Below are positions 1-7,716 of a DNA stretch of 41,531 nt, piece by piece. A program made the position numbers and the translations under genes. Position 1 is the stretch's first letter. Every line of letters begins with the position of its first letter. Location of the stretch: contig JAQYVF010000039.1 of NCBI GenBank assembly GCA_030145625.1, positions 1 through 41,531 of the forward strand. Direction: 5' to 3'. The DNA comes from Desulfocapsa sp. GTDB lineage: Bacteria > Desulfobacterota > Desulfobulbia > Desulfobulbales > Desulfocapsaceae. A model generated the notes under the pieces. The model ran no database searches. It was not told where the DNA came from and saw only the letters and a program-made list of their open reading frames with translations.

Positions 1-603
1 GTAACCAAGGATCTGCGTGCATTTTTGAATATGCATGCCTTTTTCATTGGCTGTCAGACTTGTCACGCTCGTCCGGAAGGAGAAATGGCCACTGGAGTCT
101 ATAAGTGGTATGGGCGTGAGACTGGTGAGATTATCCCAAGCCCGGTGAATGATGCTCCTCCGGGTACTTACAAGGCTAAAATTATCCCCTTTATCAATGA
201 AAATGGTAATCAGGTACGGATCGACAGTAAGGCAAAGATCGATTTCGTCGAGCAATACAGGCTCAATGAAAAAGAGCTGTCGGAAGGCCAGAAATCTAAG
301 GCTAAGAGTATTATTCATAATATTGTCAGTAAAAAACCGGTGATATGTGAAGAATGCCATTCCAAGGACAACCCTCTCTTACCGCTCGCTGAGCTTGGCT
401 ATCCCCAGAGGAGAGTAGATTCTATTACCAGTACCGAGGTGGTTGGCATGATCAAGAATTACACAAAATTCTATATGCCGAAGATGCTCAATCCTGGTGT
501 GAGTCATCCTGTTGAAACGGTGGAGCCGGTACTTCCGGTTCAGCCGACCCCGTTAACTCCGGAGGTTGAAAGCCATCCGCCCACTACTGGAACGGAAGGA
601 TAG
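1..603 (+). CDS. c-type cytochrome, 3' part only (5' end outside window)
   Basis: The reading frame is open from the first base, so the gene starts upstream of the window; a TTG at 25 is not a credible start because coding-like residues precede it. Two heme c attachment motifs are visible, CQTCH (52-66) and CEECH (346-360), about 100 residues apart. Between them lies a mixed alpha/beta stretch. After the second heme comes a region with an aromatic-rich helix and a Pro/Thr/Glu-rich tail of about 35 residues ending at TAG 601-603, which looks like a flexible C-terminus. I do not recognise the family. The sparse hemes suggest a periplasmic or membrane-anchored carrier rather than a packed multiheme wire. 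It is followed 73 nt later by an NHL gene on the same strand, so it probably belongs to the plus-strand cytochrome cluster. Confidence 0.8.
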   Translation, partial: VTKDLRAFLNMHAFFIGCQTCHARPEGEMATGVYKWYGRETGEIIPSPVNDAPPGTYKAKIIPFINENGNQVRIDSKAKIDFVEQYRLNEKELSEGQKSKAKSIIHNIVSKKPVICEECHSKDNPLLPLAELGYPQRRVDSITSTEVVGMIKNYTKFYMPKMLNPGVSHPVETVEPVLPVQPTPLTPEVESHPPTTGTEG

Positions 604-620
604 ATCGGCGGAAGTTCACT

Positions 621-651
621 GGAGGCGGCTCTTCCTATAAGGGTCGCTTCC
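621..651 (+). terminator. Weak hairpin, possible terminator
   Basis: A 9-bp stem (621-629 with 643-651, two G-T wobbles) closes a 13-nt loop and is followed by AGGATTTTG, only a short T tract. It sits between the truncated cytochrome gene and the NHL gene. It could be a weak intrinsic terminator or an intercistronic stabilising stem. Confidence 0.3.
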
Positions 652-676
652 AGGATTTTGATTGAGTTGAGGTTGT

Positions 677-1648
677 ATGAAAAGAATGGTTGATTGCTCT
701 ATATTGCTTGCCAAGGGCAAACAAGCAGGAGGACTTGTCCGTAACGGACTTATCCTCCTGTTTGTTTTTCTGATGATGGTCGGTCCGGTTTATTCTCTGA
801 ATCTGACATCTGTTACTCATCTGTTTGACATTCAGCATGATTTTAGGCAGCCCAGTGATGTTGCTGTGGCCAGCGATGGTTCCATTTATGTGGTGGATGG
901 TGTCAATCAGTGTATTAAGGTTTTTGATTCGAAGGGGGAATTTGTTTTTTCCTTTGGTGAGGTCGGTGGCGGACCGGGGCAGTTTAACTATCCGTTGGGC
1001 ATGGATATTGATGGCGCAGACAGGATTTATGTGGCTGACAGTGGAAATCATAGGGTTCAGATCTTTTCGACCAAAGGGCGCTTTCTCAATGAAATCAAGA
1101 TGAAAAACAAAAATGGGAAGATGCCTGATCCAACTGATGTTGCCGTGGATAGTCATGGGACCGAGCTCTTTGTGGTCGATAACGACAATCACTGTATTTA
1201 CAAATATGATCTGAAAACTCTCCAGCTGCTTGACGTTATCGGTCATGCGGGAATTGAGCGGATGGAGTTTCGCTATCCCTTTCTGATCACCATGGATAAA
1301 GATAAGTATCTTTATATTGTTGATGTGATCAATACCCGGGTCCAGGAGATGACCAACGATGGGAAGTTTGTCCAATTCATAGGTGACTGGGGGGTTGAGA
1401 AGGGTCAGTTCTTCAGACCTAAAGGAGTGGCTGTCGATTCAGAGGGAATGGTCTATGTGAGTGACTCTTATATGGGAGTTGTTCAGGTCTTTGATGGTGG
1501 AGTTTTCCATTCTGTGGTTGGAGACGTGAGTACGAATGAGTTGTGGAGGTATAAGTCCCCGGTTGGACTTTTTGTAGATCAAAAAGATCGCCTTTATGTA
1601 GTCGAAATGTTTGCAGAACGAGTAAGTGTCTTCCAGATTAACCGATAA
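677..1648 (+). CDS. Secreted six-bladed NHL-repeat beta-propeller protein
   Basis: A protein of 323 residues with a long N-terminal signal or anchor (basic start, then a hydrophobic stretch to about residue 40 ending near VYSLN). The rest is NHL repeats. Recurring blocks of the type PSDVAVASDGSIYVVD, YPLGMDIDGADRIYVAD and RPKGVAVDSEGMVYVSD occur at roughly 45-residue spacing, about six in all, which fits a closed six-bladed propeller. The ATG is preceded by GAGG at a 5-nt spacing. NHL propellers are protein-, RNA- or ligand-binding scaffolds with no implied redox cofactor. Genes of this type recur next to multiheme cytochromes in Desulfobacterota, and three other propeller genes lie in this window. 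An extracytoplasmic docking or assembly role in the cytochrome complex is inference. Confidence 0.9.
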   Translation: MKRMVDCSILLAKGKQAGGLVRNGLILLFVFLMMVGPVYSLNLTSVTHLFDIQHDFRQPSDVAVASDGSIYVVDGVNQCIKVFDSKGEFVFSFGEVGGGPGQFNYPLGMDIDGADRIYVADSGNHRVQIFSTKGRFLNEIKMKNKNGKMPDPTDVAVDSHGTELFVVDNDNHCIYKYDLKTLQLLDVIGHAGIERMEFRYPFLITMDKDKYLYIVDVINTRVQEMTNDGKFVQFIGDWGVEKGQFFRPKGVAVDSEGMVYVSDSYMGVVQVFDGGVFHSVVGDVSTNELWRYKSPVGLFVDQKDRLYVVEMFAERVSVFQINR

Positions 1649-1678
1649 TTTCATCAGTCTCTCAGGTGGTTTTGTTGT

Positions 1679-1792
1679 ATGAAAAGAAAAGTTCAGGTAT
1701 TCCAACGTTACGTGATTGGCCAGGCTTACAGAGCAGGTTCCGGATTTGTCATGTCGATTGCGGGAAGCAGTGGCACTGATAAACTCTTTTAG
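1679..1792 (+). CDS. Possible 37-residue small protein
   Basis: This short frame runs from ATG 1679 to TAG 1790-1792 and is basic at its N-terminus (MKRKVQVFQRY). It is preceded by an AGGTGG-type ribosome-binding sequence and fills the gap between the NHL gene and the 18-heme cytochrome gene. There is no heme motif and no clear membrane segment. Its leader resembles the one at 7492-7510, and its first codons resemble those of the NHL gene at 677, so it may instead be a remnant of a duplicated gene start. Translation is unproven. Confidence 0.25.
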   Translation: MKRKVQVFQRYVIGQAYRAGSGFVMSIAGSSGTDKLF

Positions 1793-1810
1793 TACAGAGG
1801 GACAATCAAC

Positions 1811-4060
1811 ATGGTATTTTTTCTTGGTGAACAGTTACATATGAAACAGCTCCATTGTCTTATCTCTTGCGTGTTTCTTTTTTTTACTCTTCTTTTTCCT
1901 CAAATTGGTTTGGCCGAAGTCGAGGCCCCAAGCAATCCGAGTTCTGCAAAGGAATGTGCCCTCTGTCATTATCGCTGGATCGACACCTTCTTTCTTTATG
2001 GCAAAGGATCTGATCTGGTTCCCTATCAGGCGGACAAGGTTGTGGCTGAGGCAGAGATTTGTCATTCTTGTCATGATGGCAGTGTCGCCGATTCCCGTGC
2101 TCGGGTCTATAATGATCAGCATCATCCTATAAATAAACCGCCTCCTGCCGGCATGGAAATTCCAGAGATATTTCCTCTGGATAAAAAGGGTTTTATGCAA
2201 TGTGCAACCTGTCATACTGCCCATGGAGTGCCAAGCGAAATGGGAATGGATAAGACGATTTTTGTCCGTACCTCAAACGATGACTCAGGGATGTGTCGAC
2301 AGTGTCACAAGGACAAAGACGGTGGAGTAGATCAGGGAAACCACCCTATCGATTCGACCAAGATCAAGTTTTCTGCAGAAATTCGTAAATTGGGGGCCAT
2401 GGAGGGAACCAGGGAAAATCAGGTTATCTGTGAGAGTTGTCACAGGGTGCATGGCGCTCCCAACGATAAATTCCTCATTGATAGTGTTCAGGGAGGCGGA
2501 CATCTTTGTCTCGACTGTCACAGTGACAAGGAAGGGTTGCTTGATACGGTTCACGATCTGCGGATTAGTGCTCCTGATTCAACCAATCTGAAAGGCAAGA
2601 CTCCAGCCCAGTCCGGAATCTGCGGTGTCTGTCATCTGGTACATGGGGCCAGTGAGGTGATGTTGTGGGCTCGAAAGATGCCGGAAAAGTCAACTGGGCA
2701 TAAGGCCATGGATCTTTGCGTCAGTTGTCATCAAAAAGGCGGGATTGCCAAAAAGAAAATACTCTCGAAAAATTCTCATCCCTATAATGTCTCGATGAGC
2801 GACAAAGGGATGAATCCGAAATTACCTGTTTTCAATGTCGAAGGCAGGCGGGTTTCTCTGGGTAAGGGGATTCTTTCCTGTCCGACCTGCCATGATCCCC
2901 ACAAGGGTAGAAAGATACAGCCTGGAGAGGAGATTGCTACTGGCGATAAATTTCTCCGTTTGACGAATAAACCTTCACCTGTGCTGTGCAGGGAATGTCA
3001 TCCGGCAGAGAGCCGGGTGGAACTGACTGACCATGATCTTTTGGCGGCTGGTTCCAAATCGATGAACAGCCAGGGGCAGAGTCCGGTAGAGTCCGGAACC
3101 TGTGGAGTATGTCATCTGATTCATATGGCTGATAATGATGGACTGTGGGCAATTGACAGTAAAAAAGGGTCCAGACAGCCGGCAGAGGCGGTTTGCCTTG
3201 CCTGCCATAACAGTGACGGTGTGGCGGCAAGCAAGGTCCTTGGTAAGCGCTCCCATCCTGTGAATATCAATCCCAAAAAACGGGGAGTGACAACGACCCT
3301 GCCTCTTTATGACAGAAAAGGAAAAAAAGGAGAGGCGGGTTTGGTGACCTGTCTCACCTGTCATAATCCCCATCAGTGGGATCCGGCAAAAGAGCGGATT
3401 GGTCATTATCTCGGTCGGGAGGGTGATGGTAAAAATAGTTTCCTTCGTTTAAAAAGTGCAGAAGCTCCCACTCTCTGTGCTAACTGCCATACTGATCAGT
3501 CGTATGTGGCAATGACAGATCATGATATGACTATTCTTGCCCCCGGTTCCAGAAATTCGCTGGGCCAGACCCCGGATCAATCAGGTACCTGCGGAGCCTG
3601 TCATCTGGTTCATAACGGGAAAATCAGGGTGCGTCTCTGGGCACGTCAATTGGGAAGTGGGAATGGAATAATGGATAAGATGTGCAAATCCTGCCATAAC
3701 AAGAAGGATATTGGAGTGAAAAAGGTACCCATTGTGGATTCTCACCCGCCAGGTATGCTGATTACCAATGTCGGGCGGAATACTAAGGGGGAATCGAACT
3801 ATTTTCCTCTCTTTCAACGAAGAACGGGAAAAAAGGTGACCGTGGGCGATATTTCCTGTTCCTCCTGTCATGACGTGCATCGTTGGGATCCAAAGGTTGC
3901 CGGTCCAGGAACTGGAGAAAATTTGGAAGGACGGACCACTAATAGCTTCTTACGGATGCAGACGTATAAATTGATGTGTATAGACTGCCACGGGCTCGAT
4001 GCCCTTTTCAGATTTAAGTATTATCACAATAGTAAACAAAGAGGACCGGTTGTAAATTAA
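1811..4060 (+). CDS. 18-heme c-type cytochrome with tandem tetraheme repeats
   Basis: A protein of 749 residues with a Sec signal peptide (hydrophobic core about residues 14-34, cleavage after QIGLA). I count 18 CXXCH motifs from CALCH near residue 49 to CIDCH near the C-terminus, many followed by xxHG or DPH as in doubled-CXXCH cytochromes. Three copies of a four-heme module start with SGxCGxCHLxH at residues 271, 431 and 594. Each copy runs through Cxx-CHN/Q, a SHP element, CxxCHxPH and LCxxCH, with a TDHDL linker before the next copy. The start at 1811 has AGAGGG upstream; an ATG at 1841 would also leave a signal peptide. It is probably periplasmic or extracellular and moves electrons along a heme chain. 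No substrate-binding domain is visible, and the exact partner is unknown. Confidence 0.93.
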   Translation: MVFFLGEQLHMKQLHCLISCVFLFFTLLFPQIGLAEVEAPSNPSSAKECALCHYRWIDTFFLYGKGSDLVPYQADKVVAEAEICHSCHDGSVADSRARVYNDQHHPINKPPPAGMEIPEIFPLDKKGFMQCATCHTAHGVPSEMGMDKTIFVRTSNDDSGMCRQCHKDKDGGVDQGNHPIDSTKIKFSAEIRKLGAMEGTRENQVICESCHRVHGAPNDKFLIDSVQGGGHLCLDCHSDKEGLLDTVHDLRISAPDSTNLKGKTPAQSGICGVCHLVHGASEVMLWARKMPEKSTGHKAMDLCVSCHQKGGIAKKKILSKNSHPYNVSMSDKGMNPKLPVFNVEGRRVSLGKGILSCPTCHDPHKGRKIQPGEEIATGDKFLRLTNKPSPVLCRECHPAESRVELTDHDLLAAGSKSMNSQGQSPVESGTCGVCHLIHMADNDGLWAIDSKKGSRQPAEAVCLACHNSDGVAASKVLGKRSHPVNINPKKRGVTTTLPLYDRKGKKGEAGLVTCLTCHNPHQWDPAKERIGHYLGREGDGKNSFLRLKSAEAPTLCANCHTDQSYVAMTDHDMTILAPGSRNSLGQTPDQSGTCGACHLVHNGKIRVRLWARQLGSGNGIMDKMCKSCHNKKDIGVKKVPIVDSHPPGMLITNVGRNTKGESNYFPLFQRRTGKKVTVGDISCSSCHDVHRWDPKVAGPGTGENLEGRTTNSFLRMQTYKLMCIDCHGLDALFRFKYYHNSKQRGPVVN

Positions 4061-4185
4061 TCAGATATTGGGAGGGTTTTGCAATATACTGGGAACAATT
4101 CACACTTCTTAGTTACTAAATTGCCGAGGAAAGTCTTGAAAAAACATTCTTTTCTTGTTCTAACCCTAAATGTAGTAGCTTCAAT

Positions 4186-4216
4186 TTCAGTTAAATGACT
4201 CATTCATTTAACTGAA
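4186..4216. repeat. Perfect 13-bp inverted repeat (hairpin)
   Basis: Arms 4186-4198 and 4204-4216 are perfectly complementary around a 5-nt loop. It is AT-rich and not followed by a T tract in either direction. It lies in the 261-nt gap between the 18-heme gene and the next cytochrome gene. It could be an operator, an mRNA-stabilising stem or an atypical terminator. Confidence 0.75.
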
Positions 4217-4321
4217 TTGACTGTACTGGGAGAAGAGGGAAGAGGAAGAATTGGGAGACTCGGATTGTATGTAGTCCCTGAAATGTGCTTTACAGCAAAA
4301 AAGAACATTGAAGGAGGAATA

Positions 4322-6103
4322 ATGGTAGTTGGGAAAAGATCAAAAATGAAGGAAGGCAGAAAATACCAGGTTTTCAACAGTCCTTCGAGCCTGCTGTTTG
4401 CAGCTTTGGCTCTGTTGCTTCTGTTGGCTGCTCCAGTGCTTTGTACAGCTGCAGCGAAGGAAAAAAAAGCTGTTCCCAAAGTGACGGTGGTTTCTCCGCC
4501 GGATGGTGCTTTTATTACGGAACAGAAGGTCTTTCTATCCGGTTTTATCAGTGGTGCTAAAGCAGATAGTGTCAAGATATCCGGAAGTGGAATCAAGGTT
4601 GCCAAGGCCGTGGTGCCTGTTAAAGACGGGACCTTTGGTTCATTCATTACCTTTCAGAAGGGGAAAAACCAGTTTACAGTCTCAGCGGCTGGGGTGACCA
4701 GGCAAATTAAAGTCTATTATACGCCTAAAAAGGAACTGAAAAAAGGGCAAAAGGCTCCGGATGGGTATAAGCGTTTTTATATTCATAGTAATCCTGGTGA
4801 ACTTAACTGCAAAGAATGTCACAGTTTTCGGCGTGGTAAATTCAATTTCGGGCGTATTTCGCCTGCCCGCAGTACCTGTACTACAGGTGAATGTCATCCC
4901 AAAATAGGTAAAGATGCGGCCCATGTTCATGGACCGGTTGGTGCCGGAGTCTGCATATCCTGTCATAATCCCCATGGTTCCTCCGAGCCGATGCAGATGG
5001 AACGCACCGGTCAGGAACTCTGTCTCGTCTGTCATGAGGCCAAACGTAAGGAATTTGATCAAGATGTCATTCATCCTCCGGTAGAAGAGGGATGTGTTGA
5101 CTGCCATGATCCACATCAATCTCCCATGCGTTTTCAGCTGCGAGGCACAGGCAAACAGGTAAGCAGTCTTTGTTTCAATTGCCACGAAGAGGAAATCTTC
5201 ACCAAGAAACATCAGCATGGTCCGGTGGCAACAGGTGACTGTATTGCCTGTCATTTTCCACATGCTTCAGCCAACGACAAATTACTGATTGCCCCACTTG
5301 AAAAAGGTTTGCTCTGCTACGAGTGTCATGAAAATGTTAAGGAACAGATGGGGAGAAAAGTGATCCATGAGCCAGTGGAAGAGGATTGCGGCAACTGTCA
5401 TGATCCACATAGTTCTGAGACACGATTTCAGCTGGTAGCTCCCACCGAAAAACTTTGCGAGAGCTGTCACCGCGATGTTTCTCCGGATATCTATGAGGCC
5501 ATAGATAATGCGGTCTACAAGCATGAGCCGGTTGCTAAAGGTCGGTGTGTCGATTGTCATGTACCACATGGCTCTGAAGTGGCCTCTCTGCTTAAAGGGA
5601 AAGGAATCAATCTCTGCGGTACCTGTCATGAAGAGCTGGCAGATGAAATCGCCAGCAGTAAGAATATGCATGGTCCTGTAAAAACTGGGGCGTGTGCTGA
5701 GTGTCACAATGTTCACGGTTCAGCGTTCAGTCGTCTTCTGGTACGATATTTTCCGGAAGATTTTTATAATGAGTATAAACCTGAAGAGTATGACCTCTGT
5801 TTTGGCTGTCATAACAAGGACGTGGCCAAGACCAGGAATACAAACAAATTGACCAATTTCCGGGATAAGGAGTACAACCTCCATTTCTTCCATGTGAACA
5901 TGAAGAAAGGAAGAAGTTGTCTCGCCTGTCATAGTCCCCATGCCAGTAATCAGGCCAAGCATATTCGCTACGAAGTTCCTTTCGGCAGATGGTCTTATCC
6001 TGTCGAATATACACCTGACAAGAATGGCGGCGGTTGTCTGGTCGGTTGCCATGCTCCGAAAAAGTATAATCGCAATAAAGCAGTCGGAAAACCGAGTAGA
6101 TAA
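4322..6103 (+). CDS. Multiheme c-type cytochrome (14 CXXCH plus CX4CH and CX3CH) with N-terminal Ig-like domain
   Basis: The start is taken at ATG 4322, which has AAGGAGG four bases upstream; the frame is open from TTG 4217, but that has no ribosome-binding site. The product has 593 residues. A signal peptide (hydrophobic core about residues 22-43) is followed by a beta-rich, Cys-free domain of about 90 residues with a PPDGAFI...FLSGFI pattern typical of Ig/cadherin-like modules. Then come 14 CXXCH motifs alternating as CxxCHxPHG and LCxxCH with HxPV between them, the doubled-CXXCH architecture. Two further motifs are expanded: C-TTGE-CH at 4877-4897 and C-LVG-CH at 6035-6052. CX4CH is a known heme site in tetraheme cytochrome c3; CX3CH is rarer. 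A periplasmic or surface electron carrier is likely. The Ig-like domain may anchor it to a partner (inference). Confidence 0.92.
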   Translation: MVVGKRSKMKEGRKYQVFNSPSSLLFAALALLLLLAAPVLCTAAAKEKKAVPKVTVVSPPDGAFITEQKVFLSGFISGAKADSVKISGSGIKVAKAVVPVKDGTFGSFITFQKGKNQFTVSAAGVTRQIKVYYTPKKELKKGQKAPDGYKRFYIHSNPGELNCKECHSFRRGKFNFGRISPARSTCTTGECHPKIGKDAAHVHGPVGAGVCISCHNPHGSSEPMQMERTGQELCLVCHEAKRKEFDQDVIHPPVEEGCVDCHDPHQSPMRFQLRGTGKQVSSLCFNCHEEEIFTKKHQHGPVATGDCIACHFPHASANDKLLIAPLEKGLLCYECHENVKEQMGRKVIHEPVEEDCGNCHDPHSSETRFQLVAPTEKLCESCHRDVSPDIYEAIDNAVYKHEPVAKGRCVDCHVPHGSEVASLLKGKGINLCGTCHEELADEIASSKNMHGPVKTGACAECHNVHGSAFSRLLVRYFPEDFYNEYKPEEYDLCFGCHNKDVAKTRNTNKLTNFRDKEYNLHFFHVNMKKGRSCLACHSPHASNQAKHIRYEVPFGRWSYPVEYTPDKNGGGCLVGCHAPKKYNRNKAVGKPSR

Positions 6104-6114
6104 CACCGGAGATT

Positions 6115-6146
6115 TTCTCTCCCTATTGATAAGGGTAGGGGGAGAA
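6115..6146. repeat. 11-bp inverted repeat just after a cytochrome stop codon
   Basis: TTCTCTCCCTA pairs with TAGGGGGAGAA (one G-T wobble) across a 10-nt loop, 11 nt after the stop of the upstream cytochrome gene. No T tract follows, so a classic intrinsic terminator is unlikely; a 3'-end stabilising stem is possible. Confidence 0.55.
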
Positions 6147-6171
6147 AGGTGAGTGATACGGTTTTTAACTC

Positions 6172-6210
6172 ATTCAGCCATTGGCGGGCATTAATCGCTA
6201 ATGGCTGAAT
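6172..6210. repeat. Perfect 11-bp inverted repeat, 17-nt loop
   Basis: ATTCAGCCATT at 6172 is the exact reverse complement of AATGGCTGAAT at 6200. It lies 200 nt before the thioredoxin-fold gene. This may be an operator or RNA stem; no T tract is present. Confidence 0.65.
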
Positions 6211-6410
6211 TACAGTAAGGGTTGTATTCCCATAGCTAAGTAAGTCCAATGAGATATTCTCATCTCCTCCTGATTGCTTCAGAATGAAGAGGGGGAACGT
6301 AGAGTGCTCAGTGAACGAATCTCAATTGCCGGTAAATTCATATAGTTTGAAGTTTTGTAGAAGTGTATAGGCCCAGGTGAATTATTATGAATATTTAGGA
6401 AGGAGTATCT

Positions 6411-7469
6411 ATGTTGTGGAGAAAGCAAACCGATTCTTATCGGAATAAACACCTGATTGTCTTGATCCTGTATTTTACCGGGCTGCTGATTCTGACCGAT
6501 AGTAGTCTTGCCAAATCTTTTCCTTTCCGTGCCTTAAGTGTCGGCAAGCCCGTACCGGAAGCGAAGTTTGTTGGCTACAAAGGAGAGGAAGCAAAGAGTA
6601 TTAGTTCCTTTGCAGGTAAACCGCTACTCCTTGCCCTTTGGGGTGGGGATCTTGCAGCCAAGAAAAAGAGGGCTGTCAAGACTCTCAAGGCAGTTCAGAA
6701 ATTGGATACCTATCTGAAGGAAAAAGGGGTTTCTGTTCTGGTTATTAATATGCAGAATGATCAGCAGAACGTGGTCGATGAGGTTTCTGAGTTGGCCGGT
6801 TTAACAATGCCGGTTTACAAGGATGCTTCTCAGGAGGCCTATAGCAGTTTTGGCGTTTATGTTCTGCCATCCCTTCTTTTGATTGATACAAATGGAAATG
6901 TGAGTGGTGGTACCGGTTACAGTAAGGATATCGCACAGCGTCTACGTGGTGAGGTCGATGTGATGCTGGGACTGATAACCCCTGAAGAGCTTGAAGCTGA
7001 ACTGAACCCTGTGATGAAGGAAGTGCCGAAAGAGGAGAAACTTGCCCTGCGTCATATGCAGATGGGCACGGTCATGAAAAACAAAGGGATGCCAGATGCT
7101 GCCATCCGTGAGCTTCTAACAGCCCTTAAACTTAATCCTTCCCTGTATGAGGCGAAGGTTGAGTTAGGTTGTCTGTACCTTGAAAAGGGTGACCTCGATG
7201 ACGCTATCAGGGAACTTGAAGCTGGTCTTGAGGGTAAGCCGGAATCGATTGAGGCGGAGATCTGTCTGGCACGGGTGAGTGCTGCAATGGGTGAGGTGGA
7301 TGAGGCCGTGATGGACCTCAAGGCCTTGCTGTTCCGTAATGGTCGTAATTCTGACCTGCACTTTTTCCTGGGAACTTTCCAGGAACTGCAGGGAAAGCAT
7401 AAAGAATCTGCACAGTCGTATCGCAAGGCCTTTGAGCTTCTTCAGCGAAAGACCATGTTTCATGAATAG
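6411..7469 (+). CDS. Secreted thioredoxin-fold protein (no CXXC) fused to TPR repeats
   Basis: A protein of 352 residues with a signal peptide (hydrophobic residues about 14-33, cleavage near SLAKS). Residues about 40-180 have the TlpA/AhpC-TSA pattern: VGKPVPE at the start, a beta strand LLLALWGG, then VSVLVINMQ, and the cis-Pro element VYVLPSLLLID. At residues 77-83, where an active protein would have WCxxC, the sequence is WGGDLAA, so both redox cysteines are missing. Residues about 205-345 form three or more TPR-like helical pairs (e.g. DAAIRELLTALKLNPS, DDAIRELEAGLEGKPE). A strong GGAAGGAG precedes the ATG. A structural or scaffold role for cytochrome or thiol-pathway partners is more likely than disulphide chemistry; that is inference. 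Confidence 0.9.
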   Translation: MLWRKQTDSYRNKHLIVLILYFTGLLILTDSSLAKSFPFRALSVGKPVPEAKFVGYKGEEAKSISSFAGKPLLLALWGGDLAAKKKRAVKTLKAVQKLDTYLKEKGVSVLVINMQNDQQNVVDEVSELAGLTMPVYKDASQEAYSSFGVYVLPSLLLIDTNGNVSGGTGYSKDIAQRLRGEVDVMLGLITPEELEAELNPVMKEVPKEEKLALRHMQMGTVMKNKGMPDAAIRELLTALKLNPSLYEAKVELGCLYLEKGDLDDAIRELEAGLEGKPESIEAEICLARVSAAMGEVDEAVMDLKALLFRNGRNSDLHFFLGTFQELQGKHKESAQSYRKAFELLQRKTMFHE

Positions 7470-7716
7470 GCTGTAACAAAATTCTTCTTGAAGGTGGTTT
7501 TGGTTGTATGACCAATTCTGCCTTCAGGAAGGGTGGGTCCTCTCTGTTAAATCCTTCCTATACTATACTATCACAAAAGGTCTTGCCCTTGCCGCTTTGC
7601 CAGGTGAGTTGTCACGCGACAGTGATCAGCAAGATCGTGAGCGCCTTTCCCCACTGTTTTTTGATTCTTGATGGGTCGAATTTAGGCCAAAAAATCCTTG
7701 TCTTGCTCTTTACACT
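7470..7716. other. Convergent intergenic region between two cytochrome clusters
   Basis: The plus-strand block (ending 7469) and the minus-strand block (ending 7717) meet here. I see no clear hairpin plus T-tract terminator for either direction. A 72-codon frame starts at 7508 after an AGGTGG-type leader and contains CQVSCH. It overlaps the end of the opposite gene and is not called as a gene. Confidence 0.5.

Larger units (their letters stand above)
6104..6410. other. 307-nt intergenic stretch with two hairpins
   Basis: No credible reading frame. It contains an 11-bp stem with one wobble (6115-6125 with 6136-6146) and a perfect 11-bp stem (6172-6182 with 6200-6210), neither followed by a T tract. 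It ends in the GGAAGGAG ribosome-binding site of the next gene. The upstream transcript may be ended or processed here; I could not identify a promoter. Confidence 0.6.

Noticed and set aside
635-1375. 246-codon minus-strand frame
   Set aside because: Antisense to the NHL gene, with low-complexity translation and no motifs.
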